The notes under the pieces: generated by a model | Database searches by the model: none | Told to the model about the DNA's origin: nothing | What the model saw: the letters and a program-made list of their open reading frames with translations, nothing else | DNA from: Inquilinus sp. Marseille-Q2685 | Lineage (GTDB): Bacteria; Pseudomonadota; Alphaproteobacteria; DSM-16000; Inquilinaceae | NCBI RefSeq assembly: GCF_916619195.1 | Contig: NZ_CAKAKL010000002.1 | Span: 1,428,001-1,492,000, forward strand | Direction of reading: 5' to 3' | Length of the DNA stretch: 64,000 bases | Shown here: positions 18,611-27,084 of the stretch, one piece after another | How the letters are laid out: every line of letters begins with the position of its first letter | Numbering within the stretch: the stretch's first letter is position 1 | Position numbers and translations under genes: made by a program

Positions 18611-20086
18611 TCAGCGCCCCGCCGTCTCCGGCGGCGTGCCGGAGGCGCGCCGCACCGCCCGCCGCCAGCCGTCCCGCTCGGCCCGGCGCCGCTCCGCCGG
18701 CATCGCCGGGGCGAAGCCGTGCCGGTCGCGCAGCAGCGCCGCGAGACCGTCCCAGTCCCAGATCCCGGCGCCGAGGCCAGCGAGATGCGCCGCGCCGAGG
18801 GCCGACAGCTCGGCCGTGTCCGACCGCAGCACCTCACAGCCGGCGAGGTCGGCCAGGGCCTGCATCAGCACCGGGTTGCGGGTCGGCCCGCCATCGACAT
18901 GCAGCGCCCGGACTTGCCCGACGCTGCGGTCGATCGCCTCCACCACATCCGCGATCTGGTGCGGGATTGATTCCAGCGCCGCGCGGGCGACCGCCGCCCG
19001 GCCGGTGCCGAGGGTGAAGCCGGCCAGCAGGCCGACCGCGTTCAGGTCCCACCACGGCGCGCCGAGGCCGTTGAAGCCGGGCACCAGGTAGACGCCGTCG
19101 CTGGAAGCGTCCGCCGCGAGATCGGCCAGGTCCTGGGTCGACAGGCCCAGCAGCTCCGCCGCCCAGCGCAGGGTCGACCCGGCCGAGCGGATGTTGCCTT
19201 CCGCCGCCAGGGCCGGACGGCCGTCGACCGACCAGGCGATGGTCAGGCACAGGCCCGGGTCCAGCGCCTCGGCCCGGTCGATCAGCCCCATGACGGAGGA
19301 TCCTGTGCCCATCGTCGCCTTGATCTGGCCCGGGGCGAAGGCGCCATGGGCGAACAGCGCCGCATGGGAATCGCCGAGCACCGCCGCCACCGGCACGCCA
19401 TCCGGCAGCGGGTCGAGGCCGCGGACGGCCGGGAACGGCCCGATCGAGGACACGACGCGGGGCAGCGCCGCCTCCGGCACGCCGAACAGGTCCATCAGGT
19501 CGGGGTCCCAGGCGGCGCGGCGGACATCCAGCAGCTGGGTGCGCGAGGCGTTGCCGGCCTCGGTCACCGCCTCCCCGCCGAAGCGGCTGAGCAGCCAGGC
19601 ATCGACCGTGCCGAGGCAGATCTCCCCGGCCCTGGCCCGCACCCGGTCCGGGTCGAGCGTGTCGAGCAGCCATTTCGCCTTGGCGGCCGAGAACATCGGG
19701 TCGAGCGGCAGGCCGCTGCGCTCTCGCGCCAGCCGCTCGGACTCGGGCGAGCGCAGCGCCTCGCACAGCGCGCCGGTGCGCTGGTCCTGCCAGCTGATCA
19801 GCGGCGACAGCGCCGCGCCGGTGCGGCGGTCCCACATCAGCAGGGATTCGCGCTGGGTGCTGAAGCCGACCGCCGCGACCGACTTCGGGTCCCGCCCCTC
19901 CAGGCAGGCGGCGACGGCGGCGCGCACGCTGTCCCGGATCGCGGCCGGGTCCTGCTCGACCCAGCCCGGCTTCGGATGCGTCTCGCCCAGCGGCGCGGAG
20001 CCCCGCGCCACCACCGCGCCCGCGGCATCGACCAGCAGCGCCTTGGTGGAGCTGGTGCCCTGGTCGATGGCGAGGACGAAGCTCAT
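18611..20086 (-). CDS. FGGY-family carbohydrate kinase (glycerol-kinase-like branch)
   Basis: A 491-residue kinase. The N-terminal phosphate loop is LAIDQGTSSTKALLVDAAG, followed by PKPGWVEQDP as in the glycerol-kinase-like branch. ATMGTGSSVMGLI and LHVDGGPTRNPVLMQ mark the second domain. The start is 2 bases after the transketolase C-terminal gene, in the same operon. It may phosphorylate a ketopentose, tetrulose or apulose-type sugar made by the operon SDR, feeding the split transketolase. Not identified as glpK: no glycerol facilitator or glycerol-phosphate dehydrogenase is nearby. Confidence 0.88.
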   Translation of the reverse strand: MSFVLAIDQGTSSTKALLVDAAGAVVARGSAPLGETHPKPGWVEQDPAAIRDSVRAAVAACLEGRDPKSVAAVGFSTQRESLLMWDRRTGAALSPLISWQDQRTGALCEALRSPESERLARERSGLPLDPMFSAAKAKWLLDTLDPDRVRARAGEICLGTVDAWLLSRFGGEAVTEAGNASRTQLLDVRRAAWDPDLMDLFGVPEAALPRVVSSIGPFPAVRGLDPLPDGVPVAAVLGDSHAALFAHGAFAPGQIKATMGTGSSVMGLIDRAEALDPGLCLTIAWSVDGRPALAAEGNIRSAGSTLRWAAELLGLSTQDLADLAADASSDGVYLVPGFNGLGAPWWDLNAVGLLAGFTLGTGRAAVARAALESIPHQIADVVEAIDRSVGQVRALHVDGGPTRNPVLMQALADLAGCEVLRSDTAELSALGAAHLAGLGAGIWDWDGLAALLRDRHGFAPAMPAERRRAERDGWRRAVRRASGTPPETAGR

Positions 20087-20088
20087 GG

Positions 20089-21039
20089 TCAGGCCACCAG
20101 CTCGCGGGCGGCGGCAGCGATGCCGGCCGGGTTCAGCCCGAAATGGTCCAAGAGGAAGGCGGCGCTGCCGGTCGGGGCGAAGCCGGTGACGCCGAGGATG
20201 CGCATCGGCACCGGCCGCGCCTGCGACACCACCTCGGCCACGGCGCCGCCGAGGCCGCCCTGCACCACAGCCTCCTCGACGGTGACGATGCGGCCGGTCT
20301 CGGCCGCGGCGCGCAGCAGCGGCTCGGGGTCCAGCGGCTTGAGGGTGGCGACGTTCAGCACTCGGGCCTCAACCCCTTCGCCGGCCAGAAGCTCCGCCGC
20401 CTCCAGCGCCCGCGACACCATGGTCCCGGTCGCCACCAGCGTGACGTCGCCGCCGGCGCGCAGCTGCTGCGTCGCGCCTTCATCGAACGCGGCGCCGGGC
20501 GGCGTCACCTCCGGCACCGGGAAGCGGCCGATGCGCAGGAACACCGGGCGTCCGGCGCCTGCGGCCCAGCACACCGCCGCGCGGGTCTGGGCCGGGTCGG
20601 CTGGCACCATCACCGTCAGCTCCGGGATCGCCCGGGTCCAGGCCAGGTCCTCGATCGAATGATGGGTCGGCCCGAGCTCGCCATAGGCCATGCCCGGGCT
20701 CATGCCGCACAGCACCATCGGATACTGGCTGTAAGCCGCGTCGGCCTTGATCTGCTCCAGCGCCCGGCCGGTCAGGAAGGGCGAGGCGGCGCAGACGAAG
20801 GGTACGAAGCCGCCATTGGCCAGGCCGGCGGCGACCCCGACCATGGCCTGCTCGGCGATGCCGACATTGACCAGCCGGTCGGGGAACTCGGCGGCGAAGC
20901 CGGTCAGGTTGCTGGAGCCGACGGAATCGTTGCACACGGCGACGATGCGCCGATCGGTCCGCGCCAGCTCGGTCAGCGTCTCGGCAAAGGCCTTGCGGCA
21001 GTCGAAGGTGCCGGCCTTGGCGACGACATCGGCGCTCAT
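20089..21039 (-). CDS. Transketolase, C-terminal subunit (split transketolase)
   Basis: A 316-residue protein carrying the pyrimidine-binding and C-terminal domains of transketolase. RLVNVGIAEQAMVGVAAGLA contains the conserved Glu (about residue 63) that activates thiamine diphosphate. It starts inside the stop of the N-terminal subunit gene (ATGA), giving translational coupling and likely 1:1 assembly. Split transketolases of this form occur in sugar operons and act on phosphorylated ketoses made by a neighbouring kinase. Confidence 0.92.
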   Translation of the reverse strand: MSADVVAKAGTFDCRKAFAETLTELARTDRRIVAVCNDSVGSSNLTGFAAEFPDRLVNVGIAEQAMVGVAAGLANGGFVPFVCAASPFLTGRALEQIKADAAYSQYPMVLCGMSPGMAYGELGPTHHSIEDLAWTRAIPELTVMVPADPAQTRAAVCWAAGAGRPVFLRIGRFPVPEVTPPGAAFDEGATQQLRAGGDVTLVATGTMVSRALEAAELLAGEGVEARVLNVATLKPLDPEPLLRAAAETGRIVTVEEAVVQGGLGGAVAEVVSQARPVPMRILGVTGFAPTGSAAFLLDHFGLNPAGIAAAARELVA

Positions 21040-21917
21040 CGGGCCACCTCGATCAGGGCCTGCTCGATCTGCGCCGGCGACGGCACCTTGTGGTGCCACT
21101 CGACGCGGTCTTCCATGAAGGACACGCCCTTCCCCTTGATCGTGCGGGCGATGACGCAGCGCGGCTTGTCCGCCGGCGCGGCGGTGAAGGCGGCCCACAG
21201 CGCGGCGTGGTCGTGGCCGTCCAGCTCGATCGCCTCCCAGCCGAAGGCGCGCCACTTGTCGGCCAGCGGCTCCAGCCGGTTGGTGTCCTCGGTGCGGGCA
21301 CCCTGCTGCAGGCGGTTGCGGTCGACGACGGCCGTGAGGTTGTCGAGCCCGCGATGGCCGGCCGACATCGCGGCCTCCCAGTTGCTGCCCTCCTGCAGCT
21401 CGCCGTCGCCGAGCACGACGAAGGTGCGCCAGGGCTTCCCCGACAGCCGGGCCGCGATGGCGGAGCCGACGGCGATCGGCAGGCCGTGGCCGAGGGGGCC
21501 GGTGTTCGCCTCGACCCCAGGCACCTTGCGCCGGTTCGGATGGCCGTTCAGCGCCGAGAGCGGCTTCATGAAGCTGCCGAGCAGATCCGCCGGGATGAAG
21601 CCGCGCAGCGCCAGCGTGCTGTACAGCGCGGCGGCGCAATGGCCCTTGCTGAGGATGAAGCGGTCGCGGTCGGGCCGCGTCGGGTCGGCAGGATCGAGGT
21701 CGAGCACGCCGAAGAACAGCGTCGCCAGGATATCGGTCACCGACAGGTCGCCGCCGACATGGCCGAGGCCGGCCTGCCCGATCATGCGCAGCACGGAGGC
21801 GCGGATCTCCGCCGCCGCCCCGGCCAGGAGGCGCGCCCGCTCGGCCCCGTCCGCCGCGGCGACGCGCGCCGGGTCGGGGACCGGGTCCAGGACGATTGAG
21901 GGCTTGGGGTCGAGCAC
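21036..21917 (-). CDS. Transketolase, N-terminal subunit (split transketolase)
   Basis: A 293-residue thiamine-diphosphate-binding half. The cofactor motif starts GDGELQEGSNWEAAM (170-184) and runs to the second part near VVDRN (about 201). GHVGGDLSVTDILATLFFG and FILSKGHCAAALYSTLA are conserved substrate-binding segments. It is the first gene of a seven-gene leftward operon with its partner subunit, FGGY kinase, RbsC, RbsB, RbsA and SDR. The upstream region has a perfect AT-rich palindrome at 21930-21945, the probable SorC operator. Confidence 0.92.
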   Translation of the reverse strand: MLDPKPSIVLDPVPDPARVAAADGAERARLLAGAAAEIRASVLRMIGQAGLGHVGGDLSVTDILATLFFGVLDLDPADPTRPDRDRFILSKGHCAAALYSTLALRGFIPADLLGSFMKPLSALNGHPNRRKVPGVEANTGPLGHGLPIAVGSAIAARLSGKPWRTFVVLGDGELQEGSNWEAAMSAGHRGLDNLTAVVDRNRLQQGARTEDTNRLEPLADKWRAFGWEAIELDGHDHAALWAAFTAAPADKPRCVIARTIKGKGVSFMEDRVEWHHKVPSPAQIEQALIEVAR

Positions 21918-21929
21918 CGCTCCTCCGAC

Positions 21930-21945
21930 TTGAATAATTATTCAA
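21930..21945. promoter_or_regulatory. Palindromic operator for the divergent SorC-type regulator
   Basis: TTGAATAATTATTCAA is a perfect 16-bp palindrome 13 bases before the transketolase operon start. The half TGAATAAT recurs at 22106-22113 inside CTGAATAATCAG (22105-22116), nearer the regulator gene. Two sites sharing one half-site fit a tetrameric SorC/DeoR-type repressor that could loop the 261-base gap. The assignment to the regulator at 22179 is inferred. Confidence 0.65.
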
Positions 21946-22178
21946 CTCTAGATTTAAATTCATGCTATTCCCGAGTCGGGAGAGCGTCAAGCCGCTCAGC
22001 CCAGCATTCGCCCAAGGGACGAAGAGAACCAGGAATTAGGAGAAAATTCTGAACCTTGGTGGCGATCACGCGCAGCTTCCGCTTGACCGATCCCCAGCGA
22101 GCATCTGAATAATCAGGCTGTGATGCATAAAATTTCGAATCAGCCACACGGGCGACCGACGATCGAGGCAACGCCAAG

Positions 22179-23153
22179 ATGAGCCGCGTCAACGAACTTC
22201 GTCTGATCACCCGGGTGGCGCAGATGTACTATGTCGACCGGCTGAAGCAGTCCGACATCTCGCAGCGGCTGCACATCTCGCAGGCCACGATCTCGCGCCT
22301 GCTGAAGCGGGCCGAAGAGGAATCGATCGTCCGCATCACCATCAACGCGCCGCGCGGCACCTATGTCGACCTGGAGACGGGGCTGCGCGAACGCTTCGGA
22401 CTGACCGAGGCGATCGTCGCCGAATGCGGCGAGGACCGCGAGGAATCGATCCTGGCCGGCATCGGCGACGCCGCCGCGCATTTCCTGGAGACGACGCTGG
22501 ACCAGGGCGAGGTGATCGGCATCTCGTCCTGGAGCGCATCGCTGCTGCGCATGGTCGACGCCGTCAACCCGCTGAAGCGGGTGGCGGCCGAGCGGGTGGT
22601 GCAGATGCTGGGCGGCATGGGCAACCCCGCGGTGCAGGGCCACGCCACCCACCTGACCACGCGCCTGGCCCAGTTGACAGGGTCGCAGCCGCAGCTCCTT
22701 CCCGCCCCCGGCGTCGCCGGCTCGGCCTCGGCGAAACGGGCCCTCCTGGCCGACCCCTATGTCCGGGCGACGATGGAGCAGTGGCGGCGCATCACCCTGG
22801 CGCTGGTCGGCATCGGCGCGGTCGAGCCGTCGAAGATGCTGGCCAACAGCGGCAACGTCTTCACCGGCGAGGAGCTGGAAGCGGTGGCCAGGAGCGGCGG
22901 CGTCGGCGATATCTGCCTGCGCTTCTTCGGCGCTTATGGCGCCCCGGTCCAGACGTCGCTGGACGAGCGGGTGATCTCGATGTCGCTGGACGAGATCGGC
23001 ACCATCCCGCGTATCGTCGGCGTCGCCGGCGGCGACCGCAAGGTGGCGGCGATCCGCGGCGCCCTGCTGGGCCGCCACATCAACATCCTGATCACCGACC
23101 GCTTCACGGCGGAGAAGCTGCTGGCCCAGTCCGACGGCGACTTCGCCCGCTGA
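22179..23153 (+). CDS. SorC/DeoR-family sugar-binding transcriptional regulator
   Basis: A 324-residue regulator with an N-terminal helix-turn-helix (QSDISQRLHISQATISRLLK, residues 24-43) and a C-terminal sugar-phosphate-binding domain (GISSWSASLLRMVDAV; VVQMLGGMGN; ALVGIGAVEPSKM; GVAGGDRKVAAIRGALLG). Such proteins respond to a phosphorylated intermediate of the pathway they control, here probably the product of the FGGY kinase. It is divergent from the transketolase operon, with palindromes between, and is followed after 29 bases by an SDR gene in the same direction. Confidence 0.9.
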   Translation: MSRVNELRLITRVAQMYYVDRLKQSDISQRLHISQATISRLLKRAEEESIVRITINAPRGTYVDLETGLRERFGLTEAIVAECGEDREESILAGIGDAAAHFLETTLDQGEVIGISSWSASLLRMVDAVNPLKRVAAERVVQMLGGMGNPAVQGHATHLTTRLAQLTGSQPQLLPAPGVAGSASAKRALLADPYVRATMEQWRRITLALVGIGAVEPSKMLANSGNVFTGEELEAVARSGGVGDICLRFFGAYGAPVQTSLDERVISMSLDEIGTIPRIVGVAGGDRKVAAIRGALLGRHINILITDRFTAEKLLAQSDGDFAR

Positions 23154-23182
23154 CCCAAACCGAGAGTTCCGGGAGAGAGACC

Positions 23183-23965
23183 ATGCCCCGCTTCACCGAC
23201 AGGACCGTCGTCATCACCGGCGCCAGCCGCGGCATCGGCGCCGCCATCGCCCGCCGCTTCGCCGCCGAGGGCGCGTCCGTGCTGCTGGCGGCCAACGAGC
23301 CCGCCGTGGCCGAGACCGCAGAGCGGATCGCGCAGGAGGGCGGCCGCACCGCCTCCTTCGTCGCCGACGTCACCGACCCGGCCCAGGTCGCGGCGCTCTA
23401 TGACGAGGCGGAGCGGCGCTTCGGCAAGGTCGACATCTCGATCCAGAACGCCGGCGTCATCACCATCGCCCGGATCGAGGAGATGACCGAGGCGGAGTGG
23501 GACAAGGTGCTGGCGGTCAACACCAAGGGCGTCTTCCTGTGCTGCCAGGAAGCGATCCGCCGGATCCGCAAGCACGGCCGCGGCGGCCGGCTGATCAACA
23601 CCGCCTCCGGCCAGGCGCGCCAGGGCTTCATCTTCACCCCGCACTACGCCGCCTCGAAGTTCGGCGTCGTCGGCGTGACCCAGAGCCTGGCCAAGGAGGT
23701 GGCGAAGGAAGGCATCACCGTGAACGCCTTCTGCCCCGGCATCATCGACACCGACATGTGGGCCTACAACGACACCGCCTGGGGCAGGCTCTTGGGCGAC
23801 TACAAGCCGGGCGAGCTGATGGCGGAGTGGGTGCGCGGCATCCCGATGGGCCGCGCCGGCAGCGGCGAGGACGTCGCCGGCCTGGTCGCCTTCCTGGCCA
23901 GCGACGACGCCGCCTATATCACCGGCCAGACCATCAATGTCGATGGCGGCCTGATCATGTCGTGA
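23183..23965 (+). CDS. SDR family oxidoreductase (sorbitol/polyol dehydrogenase-like)
   Basis: A 260-residue classical SDR. TGASRGIG (12-19) is the cofactor loop, IQNAGVI replaces NNAG, and YAASK (Tyr155, Lys159) is catalytic; it ends INVDGGLIMS. GGGAGAGAGA precedes the ATG. Its position behind the SorC regulator suggests it belongs to the same sugar pathway as the leftward operon, giving that locus two SDRs, perhaps for two oxidation steps or two stereoisomers. The gene end overlaps the convergent small gene by 11 bases. Confidence 0.87.
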   Translation: MPRFTDRTVVITGASRGIGAAIARRFAAEGASVLLAANEPAVAETAERIAQEGGRTASFVADVTDPAQVAALYDEAERRFGKVDISIQNAGVITIARIEEMTEAEWDKVLAVNTKGVFLCCQEAIRRIRKHGRGGRLINTASGQARQGFIFTPHYAASKFGVVGVTQSLAKEVAKEGITVNAFCPGIIDTDMWAYNDTAWGRLLGDYKPGELMAEWVRGIPMGRAGSGEDVAGLVAFLASDDAAYITGQTINVDGGLIMS

Positions 23966-24206
23966 CCGGCGGGGGGCCGGGCTCCGGCTCGTCCTCCTCC
24001 GGCGCCAGCAGCTCGACCAGGGCGGCGACCCGGCCGCCCGGCAGCGGCCGGCCGTCGCCGATCATCGCCTCGTCGCTGCTGACCCAGGCCCAGGCCTGGA
24101 CCAGCTCTTCCCGGCTCGCGCCGGTGCGGATGACATCGGCCACCAGCGTCTCGTCGACCGGACCGAGGATCCCCGCGACATCCTCTGCGCTCAGGGTCAT
24201 CGCCAT
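23955..24206 (-). CDS. Small conserved-looking hypothetical protein
   Basis: An 83-residue acidic protein: TLSAEDVAGILGPVDETLVA, then ADVIRTGASREELVQAWAWV with DEAMIGDGRPLPGGRVAALV. Sequences of this style (a short helical protein with a GAT/S..EL..A..W..NDEAL pattern) occur in other alphaproteobacteria, but I know no function. It is convergent with and overlaps the SDR by 11 bases. Codon use matches neighbouring genes, supporting a real gene. Confidence 0.6.
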   Translation of the reverse strand: MAMTLSAEDVAGILGPVDETLVADVIRTGASREELVQAWAWVSSDEAMIGDGRPLPGGRVAALVELLAPEEDEPEPGPPPVTT

Positions 24207-24415
24207 GCTCCCATGCGGCTCATGAGGCTACAGGGACAACCCTCGATCCTTCCCTCGGTTCCGATCCGCGGCCCAATCACAACCCTGCCGCGTCATCCTG
24301 TCCCCAATTCGGCGAACCGGGCTGTGGATAGGTTTCCGTTCATCTCTTGTTAATGATGCAAGGAGGAAGGCCCCGCGGCCGTTCGGCGCGGGGCTCCAAG
24401 GTGAAAGGAGGTGAC

Positions 24416-24784
24416 ATGGAGAGCCGTGAGCCCCCGCCCCGGGTCCTGATCGTCGAAGACGACACCTGGATCGCGGCGATGCTCGAGAGCATCGTGCAGT
24501 CCGCCGGGCTCGAGGTGGTCGGCCCCGTCAGCACGCTGCGCGAGGCGGTTCGGATCGCCAGCTCGGAGCGGCTGGACGCAGCGCTCCTGGATATCGGCCT
24601 CGGCCGCGCGGAGGTCTATGCCGCCGCCGACGTGCTGGAAGAGCGCAACATCCCCTTCGCCTTCGTCACCGGCCGGTCGGAGGCGGAGATCGAGCTGCTG
24701 CATCGCGGCCGCCCGGTGTGGACCAAGCCGCTCCTGCAGCAGCAGATCGCGCAGGGGCTGAAGGACCTGGTCGAGCGGCGGTAA
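24416..24784 (+). CDS. Single-domain response regulator (CheY-like receiver)
   Basis: A 122-residue lone receiver domain. The acidic pocket is VEDD (Glu14-Asp16), the phosphoacceptor is Asp59 in ALLDIGL, Thr85 is in FVTGRS and Lys104 in WTKPLL. There is no output domain. The ATG at 24416 has an excellent ribosome-binding site (AAAGGAGGTGAC). A longer in-frame form from 24347 is less likely. Such proteins act in phosphorelays with separate kinases, often general stress or hybrid-kinase systems in alphaproteobacteria. No kinase is adjacent in the same orientation. Confidence 0.85.
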   Translation: MESREPPPRVLIVEDDTWIAAMLESIVQSAGLEVVGPVSTLREAVRIASSERLDAALLDIGLGRAEVYAAADVLEERNIPFAFVTGRSEAEIELLHRGRPVWTKPLLQQQIAQGLKDLVERR

Positions 24785-24789
24785 GCACC

Positions 24790-26313
24790 TCAGGCCCTGA
24801 GCGCCGCCGCCAGGCGCTGCCCGTGCGGCAGGGCGGGCGGCCGGTGCAACTCGACGCGCGCCCCGGCGGCGGCCCTGCGCTCGGCCCAGTCGGCGATCGT
24901 CTCCATGCTGGTGTGGTCGATCTGGGCCAGCCCGCCGGCATCCAGCCGCACGGTCGCGCGCGGCGGCAGCGCCTCCAGCGCCCGCAGCAGGGCCGGCAGC
25001 TGCAGGAAGGTGGCCGCCCCCTCCAGCCGCAGCTCGGCCTCGCCCGAGGGCAGATCTCGGCGCCGGATCTTCAGCGGCATACGGCGCAGATGCGGCAGCA
25101 CCTCGAGGAACGACAGCGCCAGCCCGACCAGGACACCGGTCAGCAGGTCGGTCGCCACCACCATGACCACGGTCGCGGCCCAGATCGCCGCCGGCAGCAG
25201 GCCGTGCCGGTGCAGTAGCTCGCGCACATGCTTCAGGCTGACCAGCCGCCAGCCGGTGACCACCAGCACGCCGGCCAGCGACGCCATCGGCACCTCGCGC
25301 AGCAGCCAGGGCAGCAGGGCGACGGCGGCGAGGATCCAGGCGCCGTGCAGGATCGTCGACAGCCGGGTGGCGGCCCCGGCCTGGACATTGGCCGAGCTGC
25401 GCACGATCACCCCGGTCATCGGCAGGGCGCCGGCCAGGCCGCAGAGCAGGTTGCCCACGCCCTGGGCCGACAGCTCGCGGTCGTAGTTGGTGCGCACGCC
25501 GTCATGCATCCGGTCGACCGCCGCGGCCGACAGCAGCGTCTCGGCGCTGGCGATCACGGCGATCACCAGCGCCGCGACCAGGATGCCGCTTTCGCCCAGC
25601 CGCGACAGGTCGGCCATGGTCGGGACCGAGACGCTGGCGAGGATCGCGTCGGGCACATCCACCCGCTGGACCGGCAGCGCCAGCACCACGGCCAGGGCCG
25701 TGCCCGCGACGACGCCGACCAGGGCGCCGGGGACGAGGCGGAGCGACCGCGGCCGCAGCCTCTCCCACAGCACCATCGCCAGGATGGTGGCGCCGCCGGC
25801 CAGCACCGCCGCGGTGCCGGAGGACCATTGCAGCGGCACGAGGCCGGCCAGGGCCGCCGGGATCGCCGCCAGGTTCTGCAGCCCGTCCGGCAGCGGCGCG
25901 CGGCCGAACAGCACCTGCAGCTGCGCCGCCACGATCAGCACGCCGATGCCGGCCAGCATGCCGTGCACCACGGCGGGCGAGATGGCGCGGAACCACTTGC
26001 CCAGGCGCAGCACCCCGGCGCCGAGCTGCAGCAGCCCGGCCAGCACCAGGATCGGGCCGAGCATGGCGAGGCCGAAATCCTGCACCAGCTGGAACACGAT
26101 CACGGCGAGACCGGCGGCCGGGCCGCTGACCTGCAGCGGCGATCCGGCCAGGAGGCCGACGACGATGCCACCGATGATGCCGGTCACCAGCCCCTTCTCC
26201 GCCGGCACGCCGGAGGCGACGGCGATGCCCATGCACAGCGGCAGGGCCACCAGGAAGACGACGATCGAGGCCGGCAGGTCGCGGGCCAGCGAGGACGGGA
26301 GGAGGCGCGCCAT
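24790..26313 (-). CDS. SulP-family anion transporter with STAS domain (bicarbonate/sulfate-type)
   Basis: A 507-residue inner-membrane transporter with about 10-14 helices. It opens LPASIVVFLVALPLCMGIAV, and the SulP signature region is QVSGPAAGLAVIVFQLVQDF. ANVQAGAATRLSTILHGAWI is also typical. A short C-terminal STAS domain (about residues 425-507) contains GLAQIDHTSMETIADWAERR. The beta-carbonic anhydrase gene lies 5 bases upstream in the same operon, a pairing (sometimes a fusion) that points to bicarbonate as cargo. Sulfate remains possible. Confidence 0.88.
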   Translation of the reverse strand: MARLLPSSLARDLPASIVVFLVALPLCMGIAVASGVPAEKGLVTGIIGGIVVGLLAGSPLQVSGPAAGLAVIVFQLVQDFGLAMLGPILVLAGLLQLGAGVLRLGKWFRAISPAVVHGMLAGIGVLIVAAQLQVLFGRAPLPDGLQNLAAIPAALAGLVPLQWSSGTAAVLAGGATILAMVLWERLRPRSLRLVPGALVGVVAGTALAVVLALPVQRVDVPDAILASVSVPTMADLSRLGESGILVAALVIAVIASAETLLSAAAVDRMHDGVRTNYDRELSAQGVGNLLCGLAGALPMTGVIVRSSANVQAGAATRLSTILHGAWILAAVALLPWLLREVPMASLAGVLVVTGWRLVSLKHVRELLHRHGLLPAAIWAATVVMVVATDLLTGVLVGLALSFLEVLPHLRRMPLKIRRRDLPSGEAELRLEGAATFLQLPALLRALEALPPRATVRLDAGGLAQIDHTSMETIADWAERRAAAGARVELHRPPALPHGQRLAAALRA

Positions 26314-26318
26314 GCCGC

Positions 26319-26993
26319 CTACTCCGCCGCCAGCCGCGGCATCGGCGGCAGCGCCACCGGCAGGCCGCCGGCGTCGTCGATCCGGCCGAAACGGCCGGCG
26401 GCGCCGTCATAGGCCAGGATCTCGCCGGATTCGAGCTCGAAGAACCAGCCGTGCAGCCGCAGCTGGCCGCGGGCGACCTTGGCCGCGACCGAGGGGTGGG
26501 TGCGCAGGTGGTTCAGCTGCGCCACCACGTTCTCCATCGCCAGCGCGCGCAGCGTCTCGCGCTCGTCGCGGCCCGGCGGATAGGCCTCGCACACCACCCG
26601 GTGGGCGGCATGGCTGTGGCGCAGCCAGGCGGCCACGTTCGGCATGTCCCGCAGCGCCTCGGGATTCAGCAGCCCCTTCATCGCGCCGCAGTCGGAATGG
26701 CCGCAGACCACGATGTCGCGGACGCCGAGCGCCACGACCGCGTATTCGATCGCCGAGGACACGCCGCCATTGGCCTGAGAGAAGGGCGGCACGATGTTGC
26801 CGGCGTTGCGGCAGCAGAAGATCTGGCCCGGGCCGCTTTGGGTGATCAGCTCCGGCACCACCCGGGAATCGGCGCAGGAGATCACCAGCGCCTGGGGCTG
26901 CTGGCCGTCGGTCGCGAGCTTCTGGTACAGCGGCTGCTGCTGCGGGAAGATCTCGGCGCGGAACCGCGCCATTCCGGTGAACAGGTCATCCAT
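26319..26993 (-). CDS. Beta-class carbonic anhydrase
   Basis: A 224-residue enzyme interconverting CO2 and bicarbonate. Zinc ligands are Cys40 (SCADSR), His99 and Cys102 (CGHSDCGAMKG); the catalytic Asp42-Arg44 dyad is intact. The length and the C-terminal LHGWFFELESGEILAYD segment are standard. It leads a two-gene operon with the SulP transporter, consistent with bicarbonate supply or pH control. The upstream gap to the histidine-kinase gene is 91 bases and presumably holds its promoter; I could not define boxes. Confidence 0.93.
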   Translation of the reverse strand: MDDLFTGMARFRAEIFPQQQPLYQKLATDGQQPQALVISCADSRVVPELITQSGPGQIFCCRNAGNIVPPFSQANGGVSSAIEYAVVALGVRDIVVCGHSDCGAMKGLLNPEALRDMPNVAAWLRHSHAAHRVVCEAYPPGRDERETLRALAMENVVAQLNHLRTHPSVAAKVARGQLRLHGWFFELESGEILAYDGAAGRFGRIDDAGGLPVALPPMPRLAAE

Positions 26994-27084
26994 CCCTGGC
27001 CTCCTGTGCTTGGGCGAGAGGTCACGGATGGATAGGATGGGAAGCCTAGATTTCGCATGTGCGAACGGTTCGTGACAAAGTGTT

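Noticed and set aside
18611-20086. Glycerol kinase GlpK
   Set aside because: The N-terminus resembles glycerol kinase, but the operon encodes an Rbs-type importer and a split transketolase, with no glycerol facilitator or glycerol-3-phosphate dehydrogenase; a different FGGY substrate is more likely.
24347-24415. Longer form of the lone receiver starting at 24347
   Set aside because: The extra 23 residues are unlike receiver domains, and the ATG at 24416 has a near-perfect ribosome-binding site.
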